From contig CANQKM010000002.1 of the NCBI GenBank assembly GCA_947624485.1, forward strand, positions 124,001-188,000: DNA of 64,000 nucleotides. The letters run 5' to 3'. The notes under the pieces were generated by a model. It was not told the origin of the DNA. It ran no database searches and saw nothing but the letters and a program-made list of their open reading frames with translations. Made by a program: the position numbers and the translations under genes. Positions 26,685 through 35,413 of this stretch are shown here, in pieces (position 1 is the first letter of the stretch; each line of letters starts with the position of its first letter). This DNA comes from an uncultured Clostridia bacterium (lineage in GTDB: Bacteria > Bacillota > Clostridia > UBA1381).

Positions 26685-26736
26685 TAAAAAACGGGACTGC
26701 TCCGTTAAAACACGCGTTTAACGAAACAGCTCCCGT
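26685..26736 (-). terminator. Terminator after mazF
   Basis: On the minus strand ACGGGAGCTG...CGTTAAA pairs with TTTTAACG...CAGTCCCGT and runs into TTTTTTATTT. Confidence 0.8.
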
Positions 26737-26772
26737 CAGCTTAAAGCTATGTAGACGCCGCTACACTTGTAT

Positions 26773-27123
26773 TCATATTCCTATAAGCCCGAAGCTTATC
26801 TGCAGCGCGTCGTTCACGCTGCCCATTACGCTGCCGTCCAGATAGCCTATTTTCTCGCGTAATCTTCTCTTGTCAATAGTTCTTATCTGCTCCAGTAATA
26901 TAACAGAATCCTTGTTAAGTCCGTATTCCCGTGCTGTAAGCTCTATATGAGTGGGCATTTTAGCCTTGTTGATACGGCTCGTAATCGCCGCGGCGATCAC
27001 GGTGGGAGAGTATTTGTTGCCGACGTCGTTCTGAATTATGAGCACCGGACGTACGCCGCCCTGCTCGCTGCCGACAACCGGACTTAAATCGGCATAATAA
27101 ATGTCTCCTCGTTTCACAATCAC
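26773..27123 (-). CDS. mazF: MazF/EndoA-type mRNA interferase
   Basis: Sequence-specific endoribonuclease toxin of the PemK/MazF fold; 116 residues, exactly the usual size of Firmicute EndoA/NdoA. The sequence [21 protein letters not shown] at the N-terminus and RPVLIIQND are highly conserved. The GTG at 27123 is preferred because GGAG lies eight bases upstream and it gives the standard MIVKRGD start; a longer TTG-started form would overlap the antitoxin. The antitoxin gene ends 13 bases upstream, and alr precedes that, the conserved Firmicute order. Confidence 0.92.
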   Translation of the reverse strand: MIVKRGDIYYADLSPVVGSEQGGVRPVLIIQNDVGNKYSPTVIAAAITSRINKAKMPTHIELTAREYGLNKDSVILLEQIRTIDKRRLREKIGYLDGSVMGSVNDALQISFGLIGI

Positions 27124-27136
27124 TTTAATCACTCCG

Positions 27137-27292
27137 TCAGTTTTCAAGTTTTTCCTCGGCGGCGGACAGCGCCTCGTTATCGGCCGTTACACATTCCTCG
27201 GCGATCTCGAGGTTTATATCCGCCATATCCTTATAACCCTTTTCGAGAAGCCTTAAAAGCTCCTGCTTTTCCTTGTTTTTTATCTGTGACAA
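27137..27292 (-). CDS. MazE-like antitoxin, 51 aa
   Basis: Small gene too short for most gene callers. TTG at 27292 lies ten bases after a GGGGG ribosome site and gives [13 protein letters not shown] at the N-terminus; the rest has [15 protein letters not shown] and ends AEEKLEN. The last part, with its acidic amphipathic segment, matches the C-terminal toxin-binding region of Firmicute EndoAI-type antitoxins. The N-terminal DNA-binding ribbon-helix-helix usual in EndoAI seems reduced or missing, so autoregulation may be weak. It sits between alr and mazF, which is where the antitoxin is expected. Confidence 0.8.
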   Translation of the reverse strand: MSQIKNKEKQELLRLLEKGYKDMADINLEIAEECVTADNEALSAAEEKLEN

Positions 27293-27351
27293 AGCAACCA
27301 AGCCCCCTTAAACCTTTTCACCGTTTTAGTGTAACCCGGCATATGCCGCGG

Positions 27352-28509
27352 TCACATAAGGTAGTTCAGCACCTTCACCGCCTTTCCGTTTTTCGTGTAA
27401 ATTCTCGGAATACGCTTGCCGATTACGCACGCTACCTCGTAGTTAATCGTGTCGAGCCATTTCGCAAGGTCGTCGATCGTGACGCCCTCACGTCCGAATA
27501 TGATCACCTCGTCACCTCTGTCTGTATTATTTACATTTGTGACGTCAATCATACATTGATCCATGCAAATTCTTCCGATAATCGGCACTTTTACGCCGTT
27601 TACAATCATCTTGCCCTCTTTGGCGAGCCGCCTTAGATATCCGTCGGCGTAGCCTATCGGCACGGTGGCGATTTTTGTTACGCCGTTCGTGATATACTCC
27701 CTGCCGTAGCTTACGCCTCTGCCAGCCTCGACCTCCTTCACGTGAGTTATCGTCGATTTGAGCGTCATGGCGGGGATAAGGTCGAGACGCGATTTGTCGA
27801 CCTCGTCCGACGGGTACATGCCGTACAGTATAATGCCGGGGCGCACCATGTCGAGGTGCATTTCGGGGTACATCATAATGCCCGCGCTGTTGCAGATGTG
27901 CTTTATGGGAATGTTCAGCCCCTTGCTTTCGAGCCTTTGGCATACATCCATAAAGCGGTCAAACTGCAGGTGCGTGTAAGACGCGTCATACTCGTCCGAC
28001 GCGGCGAAGTGCGAAAAAATACCCTCGATCTCTATATACGGAAGGCGCGAGATTTTTATTATCTCGTCGGCTATTTCCTCGTTGTCGTCACCGGCAAGGT
28101 AACCTATGCGGCTCATGCCGGTGTCGATTTTGATATGGATCTTCGTCACCTTTTCCTTACGCTCCGCCTCGTACGAAAGAGCCTTCGCGAACTCGTAGGT
28201 GAACACGCTGGGGGTGATGTCGAAGTTTATGAGATCATCGATGCTGTCATTACCGCTCGCACCGAGAATAAGAATGGGAACGGTCACGCCGCGGCTGCGC
28301 AGCTGCTTGCCCTCCTGAAGCACGGCGACCGCGAGTCTGTCCGCGCCGTTTTCGAGCAGGGTGCGCGTGACCTCCAAAAATCCGTGTCCGTACGCGTCGG
28401 CTTTAACGACCGCCATGATCTGCGACGATGGATTTGTGATTTTTCTTATTTCTCTCATATTATGGGCGATAGCGTCCAAATCGACCTCAGCCCATGTTCT
28501 TTTGTCCAT
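27352..28509 (-). CDS. alr: Alanine racemase
   Basis: Pyridoxal-phosphate enzyme making D-alanine for peptidoglycan; 385 residues, normal length. The cofactor lysine is K36 in VVKADAYGHG; IDTGMSRIGY, CNSAGI and GRGVSYGREY (catalytic tyrosine region) and GRICMDQCMIDV follow. Its order downstream of nnr and upstream of mazEF is a conserved Firmicute arrangement, and all lie on the same strand with gaps of about 50-60 bases. Confidence 0.96.
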   Translation of the reverse strand: MDKRTWAEVDLDAIAHNMREIRKITNPSSQIMAVVKADAYGHGFLEVTRTLLENGADRLAVAVLQEGKQLRSRGVTVPILILGASGNDSIDDLINFDITPSVFTYEFAKALSYEAERKEKVTKIHIKIDTGMSRIGYLAGDDNEEIADEIIKISRLPYIEIEGIFSHFAASDEYDASYTHLQFDRFMDVCQRLESKGLNIPIKHICNSAGIMMYPEMHLDMVRPGIILYGMYPSDEVDKSRLDLIPAMTLKSTITHVKEVEAGRGVSYGREYITNGVTKIATVPIGYADGYLRRLAKEGKMIVNGVKVPIIGRICMDQCMIDVTNVNNTDRGDEVIIFGREGVTIDDLAKWLDTINYEVACVIGKRIPRIYTKNGKAVKVLNYLM

Positions 28510-28559
28510 ATCAAAAAGCCGTCCTTTCGGTGCTTGTATCTATTTTAGCACAACACAAT

Positions 28560-30104
28560 TCAATTTTCCACAAGTAATATTTTCAAAGCGTCGGAAATAT
28601 TTTCCATGACTTTTGTTGCCGTAACGCTTTCAATTCCATATTTTTCCATTGCAATATCGCCCGCGAAGCCGTGAACGTAAACGGCGATCGCGGCGGCTGT
28701 CGTTTCGTTTATGCCGCGCGCCGCGAGCGAGGCGGTGATTCCGGCAAGCACGTCGCCCGTGCCGCCGGTCGCGAGACCTGAGTTGCCTGTAATACTAATA
28801 TATTGTTCGCCGTCGGGAGCTGTTACAACGGTGTGGTGGCCTTTGAGTATGACCGTCGCGCCGTACTCCTCCGCGAATTCGCGTGAAACGGTGAGCCGGT
28901 TTTCTTCTATGTAATCCTTGTCGAGACCGGTGAGCCGCGCCATTTCGACGGCGTGAGGGGTGAAGATGAGAGGACACTGGCAGTCCTTTACCGCGTCCAT
29001 TTCCTCGGCTGCCGCGTTTATGCCGTCCGCGTCTATTATGACGGGTATGCTTGAATTTTTTAACACCTCGCAAAGCACGATTCGCGCGTCGCGGCTGCGT
29101 CCGAGACCGGGGCCTATGAGAACCGCGTCGGCTTTTCCCATGTATTCGAGTATTTTTTTGACGGCGGTGCTTGAAATGTGACCGCCAATGCTGTCAAGCG
29201 GAAGCGTCATAACCTCGGTCGTCTTGCTTTCCATAGCCGCGCTTATGCAGTCGGGAAGCGCGAGCGTGACAAGTCCGCTTCCCGCTTCGACAGCCGACCG
29301 TGACGACAGGTAAGCCGCGCCCGACATCCCCTCGCTGCCCGCTATCACAAGCAGCTTGCCGTAGTCGCCCTTCTGGGAGTTGTTTTCGCGTTTCGGGAAA
29401 TTCTTCCTCACAAATTCATTGTCCGTGACGGTAGCGGCGGTATTACATTCCTCGATAATATAATCGGGTATGGATATATCCGCGACGACCGTTTCGCCTA
29501 TGTAATCGGCGGCGGGGAACAGGAGCATACCGATTTTGTACGCCGCGAACGTGACGGTCTTGTGCGCGTTCACGCATATGCCGCACACCTCGCCGCTGTC
29601 GCTGTTAATGCCGCTCGGAACATCGACCGACAGCGTGTAGGAGCTGTTTTCGTTTATCTCGTTTATCACGTCATAGCTTATGCCCGTGACCGAGCCGCGT
29701 ATGCCCGTGCCGTATATCGCGTCAACGATGATGTCGTTCGCGCGGATGATGTATTTCAGGTTGTCCGTGTCGGATATTACGTCGGTGTTGACAGCGTCGA
29801 TTTTATTTATGACGTCGAAATTTATTTTTGCGTCGCCGGAAAACTCGCTGCCGCACACGAGAAAAACGGACACGTCCGCGCCCTCGGCGTACAGGTGGCG
29901 CGCTATCGCGAAGCCGTCGCCGCCGTTGTTGCCCTTGCCGCAGAAAATCGCGGCGCGCTTTCCTTTAAGGCAGCCGAAATCCTTTTTAAGCTCGTTCACG
30001 CACGCTATCGCGGCGTTTTCCATAAGCACGATGCTCGGAACGCCGCCCTTTTCAGTAGCGGCGCGGTCTATATCGCGCATCTCCTGCGCGTAGCACGCTT
30101 TCAT
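28560..30104 (-). CDS. nnr: Bifunctional NAD(P)H-hydrate epimerase/dehydratase
   Basis: Repairs hydrated NAD(P)H; 514 residues. The N-terminal epimerase half (NnrE/YjeF_N, about 1-215) has FCGKGNNGGDGFAIARHL; the C-terminal ADP-dependent dehydratase half (NnrD, 225-510) has AGSEGMSGAAYL, GPGLGRS and GNSGLATGGTGDVLAG, an ATP/ADP-binding ribokinase-like site. ATG at 30104 is chosen because GGGGTGA lies just upstream; an in-frame start nine bases earlier overlaps that site. It follows the membrane protein gene by 21 bases. Confidence 0.95.
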   Translation of the reverse strand: MKACYAQEMRDIDRAATEKGGVPSIVLMENAAIACVNELKKDFGCLKGKRAAIFCGKGNNGGDGFAIARHLYAEGADVSVFLVCGSEFSGDAKINFDVINKIDAVNTDVISDTDNLKYIIRANDIIVDAIYGTGIRGSVTGISYDVINEINENSSYTLSVDVPSGINSDSGEVCGICVNAHKTVTFAAYKIGMLLFPAADYIGETVVADISIPDYIIEECNTAATVTDNEFVRKNFPKRENNSQKGDYGKLLVIAGSEGMSGAAYLSSRSAVEAGSGLVTLALPDCISAAMESKTTEVMTLPLDSIGGHISSTAVKKILEYMGKADAVLIGPGLGRSRDARIVLCEVLKNSSIPVIIDADGINAAAEEMDAVKDCQCPLIFTPHAVEMARLTGLDKDYIEENRLTVSREFAEEYGATVILKGHHTVVTAPDGEQYISITGNSGLATGGTGDVLAGITASLAARGINETTAAAIAVYVHGFAGDIAMEKYGIESVTATKVMENISDALKILLVEN

Positions 30105-30125
30105 AAAAATCACCCCGTATACGGC

Positions 30126-30686
30126 TTATTCAGCCGCGAAAATATTTCTCGGATTGTATCTTTTCGCCATTTCAATCATTTTGCCCGTAGGCTGGAACAG
30201 AACTCTTACGCGCGAGTTATTTTCGGTGTAGTCGACAAAATACACGTTTCCCATAGCCGGATTGCCTATCGCGTTATATACCTTGTCGGGCGTGACGTTC
30301 TTGTAGTCGGAGTTGTGCATATTGTCGTCGACGGGCGCGCATATCGCAATGTCCTTGAAGTCAAAGCTCACAAACGGCTTGCGTCCCTTTTTCGCAAGCA
30401 CCTTGTCTATGTCGAGCGCGCTGTTTGTGAGAATGTACTCGTATTCGATGTTGAGCATGTTGTTTACGAGGTACGCGCCGTACCACGCGCCGAGAATAAG
30501 CAGCGGCCCGAACGTGAACACCATCTGTCTCATAGCGGGGCTTACCACCATGCCGAAAACAAGCATGAGATAGAGCAGGATAAGCGTCAGAACCGACGCG
30601 CCCGCAATAAGCGCGACCTTCGCGGCTATCTGCCTGCCCGTGGGCTTGCGTTTTATAAGATATTCCAAATAAACATCGTCCATCAT
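30126..30686 (-). CDS. Two-TM membrane protein, probably DUF6106 family
   Basis: Protein of 186 residues with two adjacent hydrophobic helices (about 22-47 and 57-77) and a C-terminal cytoplasmic domain of about 105 residues containing NIEYEYILTNSALDID, which suggests a PH-like or bPH-type fold but is not proof. It resembles an uncharacterised Clostridia family (DUF6106 from memory). It starts four bases after rdgB and is 21 bases before nnr, so it is expressed with the nucleotide-repair genes. No function can be given. Confidence 0.75.
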   Translation of the reverse strand: MMDDVYLEYLIKRKPTGRQIAAKVALIAGASVLTLILLYLMLVFGMVVSPAMRQMVFTFGPLLILGAWYGAYLVNNMLNIEYEYILTNSALDIDKVLAKKGRKPFVSFDFKDIAICAPVDDNMHNSDYKNVTPDKVYNAIGNPAMGNVYFVDYTENNSRVRVLFQPTGKMIEMAKRYNPRNIFAAE

Positions 30687-30690
30687 AGTC

Positions 30691-31278
30691 TTATACCTCC
30701 GTACCTTTGAGTTTGCCGTAAAGATTTTTAAGCGCTCTGCCTCTGTGGCTCACGCTGTTTTTTTCGTCGTCGCTGCTTTCGGCGAACGTCTTTTTAAGCT
30801 CCGTCGAGTAAAATACGGGATCGTAGCCGAAGCCGTTTTCTCCGTGAGGCGTGTGCGTTATGCGTCCCCTGACCTCGCCGTGAGCCGTGATCTCCCTTCC
30901 GTCTGCCGATATATACGCGACGCATGTCACAAAGCGCGCGTTCCTGTTTTCGCTGCCGCCTATTTCGGAAAGAAGCTTGTTTATTTTGTCGCTGTCGCTC
31001 GCGCCGTCGCCGGCGTAGCGCGCGCTTCTCACTCCGGGCGCGCCGCCGAGACAATCGACGCAAAGACCGCTGTCGTCCGCAAGCACGGGGTAGTCGCTCA
31101 CCATGCGCACCGCCCTTGCCTTAATGAGCGCGTTAGCCTCGAATGTCTGTCCCGTTTCCTCGACGTCAACGTCTATGCCGACGTCCTCCTGCGGCACTAT
31201 TTCTATGCCGAGAGGGGACAGTATCTCGTTCATTTCGCGCAGCTTGCCTTTGTTTTTTGTGGCTGCTATTACCTTCAT
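30691..31278 (-). CDS. rdgB: XTP/dITP diphosphatase (RdgB/HAM1)
   Basis: House-cleaning pyrophosphatase that removes ITP, dITP and XTP; 195 residues. ATG at 31278 gives MKVIAATKNKGKLREM; an ATG six bases upstream is too close to the GGGAG site. Motifs LADDSGLCVDCLGGAPGVRSAR, GENGFGYDPVFY and SVSHRGRAL are all present. It begins a group of rdgB, membrane protein, nnr, alr, mazE, mazF. Confidence 0.95.
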   Translation of the reverse strand: MKVIAATKNKGKLREMNEILSPLGIEIVPQEDVGIDVDVEETGQTFEANALIKARAVRMVSDYPVLADDSGLCVDCLGGAPGVRSARYAGDGASDSDKINKLLSEIGGSENRNARFVTCVAYISADGREITAHGEVRGRITHTPHGENGFGYDPVFYSTELKKTFAESSDDEKNSVSHRGRALKNLYGKLKGTEV

Positions 31279-31379
31279 ACACATTTTCTCCCAAATGAAT
31301 TTTATACATATTTAATTTTACTACAGACGGTAAATTTTTGCAAGAGGAAAGTGCCGAAACGTATTGCCGAAGCTCGGCG

Positions 31380-33791
31380 TTACTCGTATCCGAAAAATTC
31401 GTTCGCGTAACGCACGGACGAGAGCGCGTCGGGGCAGTACTTGTCCGCGCCTATCATGTCGGCGTACTCCTGCGTCAGAACAGCGCCGCCCACCCATATT
31501 TTAGCGTCAAGCCCCGCCTCGCGCACGGCTTTTATCGTTTCCTCCATGCTCACGACCGTAGTTGTCATGAGCGCCGACAGTCCGCAAAGGTGAATGTCGT
31601 GCTTTTTCAATGCTTCAACAACCGTTTCGGGCGGCACGTCCTTTCCGAGGTCATAGACCTCGTAGCCGTAATTTTCCAGAAGCACCTTTACTATATTTTT
31701 GCCGATGTCGTGAATGTCGCCCTTTACCGTCGCGACGGCTATTTTGCCGCGGCTTTCGCGTTTTTCGCCGCTTTTGGCGAGGTGTTCCTTTATAGCCTCG
31801 AACGACGACGCGACCGTTTCGGCGCTCATCATAAGCTGCGGCAGGAACATTGCGCCGCGTTCAAATTCGCGTCCGACGACGTTCAGAGCCTCGACAAGCA
31901 CGCCGCTCACAAGCTCCATAGGCTCGGTCGTTTCAAGCTGCTTTACCGTTTCGCCGTACGCCGCGTCCTTGAGTCCCTTTACTATTATGTCAAAAAGCGG
32001 ATTTACGTTTTCCGTCTTTTCCTCCGTTTTGTTTTCGCGCGTCACCGTCGTTTCCGATTTTGTTCCGGCGTACGCCGCGACGTAATCCGCGCAGTCGCGG
32101 TCGCGGCACGAGAGCGCCATGTACGCGCGGTACGTGTTCATCATCGCGTCGGCGCACGGGTTTATTATGCACGCGTCAAGCCCCGAGTGGAGCGCGAGCG
32201 CGAAGAATGTGCCGTTTACGATCTCGCGGCGCGGAAGCCCGAACGATATGTTCGACACGCCGAGAGTGGTGCAGAGTCCGAGTTCGTTTTTGATTTTCGC
32301 GAGCGCCTTGATCGTTTCCGCAGATTCGCGCTGCTGCGCCGATATGGTGAGCGTCAGCGCGTCCATTACGAGGTCTTTCGGCTTTATGCCGTACTCCGCC
32401 GCGCGTGAGCGTATTTTTTTCGCGATTTCCACGCGCTCGTCGGCTGTCGGCGGTATGCCGTTTTCGTCAAGGCACAGTCCGACAAGCACGCCGCCGTACT
32501 TTTTCACAATCGGCATGATCGCTCTTATACTTTCCTCTTTGCCGTTCACGGAGTTTACCATCGGCTTGCCGTTGTAAATCCTGAGGGCGCGCTCGACCGT
32601 CGCGGGATCGGAGCTGTCTATCTGCAGCGGCAGGTTTACCGCCGCGCTTATCGCTTTAACGGCGCGCTCCATCATCGCGCATTCGTCTATTTCGGGCAGT
32701 CCGACGTTCACGTCGAGTATGTGCGCGCCCGCGCCGTGCTGCGCGAACGCCTCGCCGAGAATGTAGTTAATATCGCCGCTGCGCAGCGCTTCCTTAAACC
32801 TTTTCTTGCCCGTCGGGTTTATTCTCTCGCCGACGATTTTCGGCGAATCACCGAGTACGACGGTCTTTGAGTATGACGCGACGACGGTTATGTTCTTTTC
32901 CTCCACGATTGGCTTATACGAGCCGCACCGCTCGACAAGACGGCGTATATGCTCCGGTGTTGTGCCGCAGCAGCCGCCCAGCACCGAAGCGCCGAGCTTT
33001 GCGATTCTTTCACTTTGAAGCGCAAATTCCTCCGGCGTTACCTTGTACACCGTTTCGCCGTTTTCTATCTGCGGCAGTCCTGCGTTCGGCTGCGCCATTA
33101 TGGGTATCGACGATACGGCTGCAAGCTCCTCCATCATCTCGCCTATCTGTTCGGGACCGAGACCGCAGTTTATACCCACGCAGTCAACGCCCAAGCCCTC
33201 CATGATCGCCGACATGACCTTTACGTCGCCGCCGGTGAGCGTCTTATAGCTCTCGTCGAACGTCATCGTGCAGAATACGGGGAGAGACGTGTTTTCCTTT
33301 ACCGCCAGCACAGCCGCCTTTGCTTCGAGCGTGTCGGACATTGTTTCGATTATCACCAGATCCGCGCCGCATTTTTCGGCTGTCTTGGCGATTGCGGCGA
33401 ACGCCGCGCAGCAGTCGTCGAACGACAAATCGCCGAGCGGCTCCAAAAGAGAGCCGCACGGCCCCATGTCGAACGCGACAAAACGCGGCTTGTCCTCCGA
33501 CCGGTAACGGCTCACGGCTTTTTTCGCGCAGCCTATTGCAGCCGCGATTATAACGTCAATGCCCGCGTCCGTTTCGAGCTTTAACGGGTTCGCGCCGAAC
33601 GTGTTTGTCGTTATAATGTCCGCGCCCGCGTCGAGGTATTCGGAATGTATTTTTTCTATAAGTTCGGGGTTTGTCAGATTGAGCATTTCGGGGATTTCAC
33701 CCGCGCCCATGCCGCTTTTCTGCAGCATTGTACCCATGCCGCCGTCGAAAAACAGCAGCTTTTTACCGAGCAGTTCTCTTATGTTCGCCAT
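31380..33791 (-). CDS. metH: Cobalamin-dependent methionine synthase, no activation domain
   Basis: Transfers methyl from methyltetrahydrofolate to homocysteine through cobalamin; 803 residues. In order: homocysteine-binding domain with GINCGLGPEQ and the zinc cysteines in GGCCGTTPEH, pterin-binding domain starting GERINPTGKKRFKEAL, helical cap domain, and B12-binding Rossmann domain with the DIHDIGKN histidine that ligates cobalt. The C-terminal AdoMet-binding reactivation domain of E. coli MetH (a further 400 residues) is missing, common in Clostridia, so a separate reactivation factor is expected. It is 14 bases downstream of metF. Confidence 0.95.
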   Translation of the reverse strand: MANIRELLGKKLLFFDGGMGTMLQKSGMGAGEIPEMLNLTNPELIEKIHSEYLDAGADIITTNTFGANPLKLETDAGIDVIIAAAIGCAKKAVSRYRSEDKPRFVAFDMGPCGSLLEPLGDLSFDDCCAAFAAIAKTAEKCGADLVIIETMSDTLEAKAAVLAVKENTSLPVFCTMTFDESYKTLTGGDVKVMSAIMEGLGVDCVGINCGLGPEQIGEMMEELAAVSSIPIMAQPNAGLPQIENGETVYKVTPEEFALQSERIAKLGASVLGGCCGTTPEHIRRLVERCGSYKPIVEEKNITVVASYSKTVVLGDSPKIVGERINPTGKKRFKEALRSGDINYILGEAFAQHGAGAHILDVNVGLPEIDECAMMERAVKAISAAVNLPLQIDSSDPATVERALRIYNGKPMVNSVNGKEESIRAIMPIVKKYGGVLVGLCLDENGIPPTADERVEIAKKIRSRAAEYGIKPKDLVMDALTLTISAQQRESAETIKALAKIKNELGLCTTLGVSNISFGLPRREIVNGTFFALALHSGLDACIINPCADAMMNTYRAYMALSCRDRDCADYVAAYAGTKSETTVTRENKTEEKTENVNPLFDIIVKGLKDAAYGETVKQLETTEPMELVSGVLVEALNVVGREFERGAMFLPQLMMSAETVASSFEAIKEHLAKSGEKRESRGKIAVATVKGDIHDIGKNIVKVLLENYGYEVYDLGKDVPPETVVEALKKHDIHLCGLSALMTTTVVSMEETIKAVREAGLDAKIWVGGAVLTQEYADMIGADKYCPDALSSVRYANEFFGYE

Positions 33792-33805
33792 ACGCGTTAC
33801 TCCCT

Positions 33806-34672
33806 TCAGAACAGGCTGCTGACAACCGTGACGATCTTTTCTGCGGTTTCGGGCTTGTTCATCGTGTATATGTGTATGCCGTCGGCGTCGTTTGACAGAA
33901 GATCTATTATCTGCTCCACCGCGTACGCGATGCCTGCCTGTTTAAGCGCGTCGGGGTTGTCCTGGTACTTCGAGATTATCCTCAAAAACTTCGCCGGCAT
34001 CGACGAGCCGCCCGACAAAATTGCCATGCGCTGTATCTGGCTTGCACTCGTGAGCGGCATAATGCCCGGATTTATCGGCACGTTTATGCCCTTTTTGACG
34101 CATTTGTCGCGGAATGCGTAGAATTTGTCGTTGTCAAAAAACATCTGCGTTACGAGGAAGTCCGCGCCCGCGTCGACCTTGATTTTGAGGTTGTCAATGT
34201 CGGCGTCGAGACTGTCGGAGTCGGGGTGTCCTTCGGGGTAGCACGCTCCGCCGACGCAGAAGCCGCCGTAGTCTTTTATTTCCTCTATAAGCTCCGACGC
34301 GTACTTGTAGCCGGGGAAAAGCTGACCGTAATAGTCCTTCGGCTTGTCGCCGCGCAGCGCGAGAATGTTGTCTATACCGAGTGCGCGGTACTCGTTAAGG
34401 CGCTCCTTTACCGCCTCTCTCGTGTTCGCGACGCAGGTGAGGTGCGCGAGCGACGGGACGGATAGCGTGTCCTTGAGGTACGACGCGATTTTGGCGGTGC
34501 TTTTGCTGCCCGCGCCGCCTGCGCCGTAAGTGACGCTCATGTAGTCGATAGGCAGATTCGACATCCTGTCCACCGCGCCGAGTACCGCGTCAAGTCCGCT
34601 GTCCTGCTTCGGCGGAAATACCTCGAACGACAGCACCGGCTTTTTCTTTTTGAATATATCCTTTATAAACAT
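33806..34672 (-). CDS. metF: 5,10-Methylenetetrahydrofolate reductase
   Basis: Makes the 5-methyltetrahydrofolate that MetH uses; 288 residues, a flavin-dependent barrel. FEVFPPKQDSGLD at the N-terminus, MSVTYGAGGAGS and ALRGDKPKDY are typical, with the QMFFDNDKFYAFRD flavin-site segment. The two genes are 14 bases apart and share one promoter. No MetV-like partner is next to it. Confidence 0.95.
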   Translation of the reverse strand: MFIKDIFKKKKPVLSFEVFPPKQDSGLDAVLGAVDRMSNLPIDYMSVTYGAGGAGSKSTAKIASYLKDTLSVPSLAHLTCVANTREAVKERLNEYRALGIDNILALRGDKPKDYYGQLFPGYKYASELIEEIKDYGGFCVGGACYPEGHPDSDSLDADIDNLKIKVDAGADFLVTQMFFDNDKFYAFRDKCVKKGINVPINPGIMPLTSASQIQRMAILSGGSSMPAKFLRIISKYQDNPDALKQAGIAYAVEQIIDLLSNDADGIHIYTMNKPETAEKIVTVVSSLF

Positions 34673-34708
34673 TTCGTATGCTCCCTTGCTTAATGGTTGT
34701 GTACTGCC

Positions 34709-34737
34709 ATTTTACCATAATTTGCGGACAATAACAA
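34709..34737 (-). promoter_or_regulatory. Promoter for metF-metH
   Basis: Minus strand TTGTTA (34737-34732), 17 bases, TAAAAT (34714-34709). No SAM riboswitch or T-box is seen in the short leader. Confidence 0.6.
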
Positions 34738-34767
34738 GTGTAAAGCCGATTTTTGTTAAAATAAACG

Positions 34768-34796
34768 TTGCAAATATCGGATAATTATGGTATAAT
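34768..34796 (+). promoter_or_regulatory. Promoter for the small two-gene operon at 34940
   Basis: TTGCAA (34768-34773), 17 bases, TATAAT (34791-34796). Divergent from metF. Confidence 0.75.
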
Positions 34797-34804
34797 AACC
34801 TCAC

Positions 34805-34912
34805 GGCGTTACCAAAGGCAAAGCCTTTGACGCCTGAGAGAGCATTGCATCATATTTTGCGTGCCACGCTGCGGCACCGACTGCTGCGCAGTCTGCAAAT
34901 TTATGATGTAAT
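34805..34912 (+). other. Folded leader or palindromic element upstream of the 34-aa gene
   Basis: A first hairpin GGCGT-CAAAGGC/GCCTTTG-ACGCC (34805-34834) is followed by a three-way-junction pattern: outer stem ATTGCATCATA (34844-34854) with TATGATGTAAT (34902-34912), enclosing GTGCC/GGCAC (34861-34877) and GACTGC/GCAGTC (34879-34893). It fills the leader between promoter and ribosome site. It could be a regulatory RNA or a mobile palindrome that landed in the leader. Confidence 0.55.
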
Positions 34913-34939
34913 ATATGCGGAATTTATGTTTAGGAGGAA

Positions 34940-35044
34940 ATGGAAACGGCTTGTTTTTTGGTACCTGCCGCAGAAGCGGTAATCACGACCGCCGTTAAAA
35001 AGGGCGCGGAGCGGAGCAAGCCTGTAGAAGGAGGTAACGCGTAA
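34940..35044 (+). CDS. 34-residue protein coupled to a membrane protein
   Basis: ATG at 34940 directly follows TAGGAGGAA, an ideal ribosome site. The product begins METACFLVPAAEAVITTAV and ends in a basic/charged stretch; the first 20 residues are hydrophobic enough for a membrane helix. Its TAA overlaps the next ATG (TAATG at 35042-35046). I recall similar short proteins with VPAAEAIITT in Clostridia, always of unknown role, but this is memory, not a search. Its position suggests it works with the 103-residue membrane protein. Confidence 0.75.
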   Translation: METACFLVPAAEAVITTAVKKGAERSKPVEGGNA

Positions 35045-35355
35045 TGACGCTTCTTTTAACCGTTATTGCTGCAATAACTGCGACGGTAGTCTGGTACGTA
35101 AGACCACAGAGCAAAATGAAAATAGGCACGCTCTGTCTGATGTACTGGGGCGCGTCACTGATGTGGCTCGTGGACGCGGTTGTAGAATATATCGATGCCG
35201 GAGCGGAGTATTTCACGCCCGCGGCGGCGGATATGCTGAACGATGCGTTTCTCGGACTGTCGGTAATCGTGCTGGGCATGGTTATATGGCTTGCCGTGCT
35301 GCTCATAAAAGATCCCGAGGGCAGAGTTAAGGCTGTGCTTAAGGGTAAAAACTGA
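35044..35355 (+). CDS. Small membrane protein, 103 aa
   Basis: Unrecognised integral membrane protein with three hydrophobic segments at about residues 2-19, 28-46 and 65-88, and a basic C-terminus (RVKAVLKGKN). The start overlaps the stop of the 34-residue gene, indicating translational coupling, and the ribosome site AAGGAGG lies inside the upstream gene. A hairpin terminator follows. No function assigned. Confidence 0.75.
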   Translation: MTLLLTVIAAITATVVWYVRPQSKMKIGTLCLMYWGASLMWLVDAVVEYIDAGAEYFTPAAADMLNDAFLGLSVIVLGMVIWLAVLLIKDPEGRVKAVLKGKN

Positions 35356-35360
35356 TACAT

Positions 35361-35397
35361 AAAGCGGTTTGACACAGCGCAAGCCGCTTTAATTTTT
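35361..35397 (+). terminator. Terminator before galU
   Basis: AAAGCGGTTTG and CAAGCCGCTTT pair (one G-U), followed by AATTTTT. galU starts 17 bases later without a clear promoter of its own, so read-through is likely. Confidence 0.7.
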
Positions 35398-35413
35398 AAC
35401 GGAGGTAGACAAG

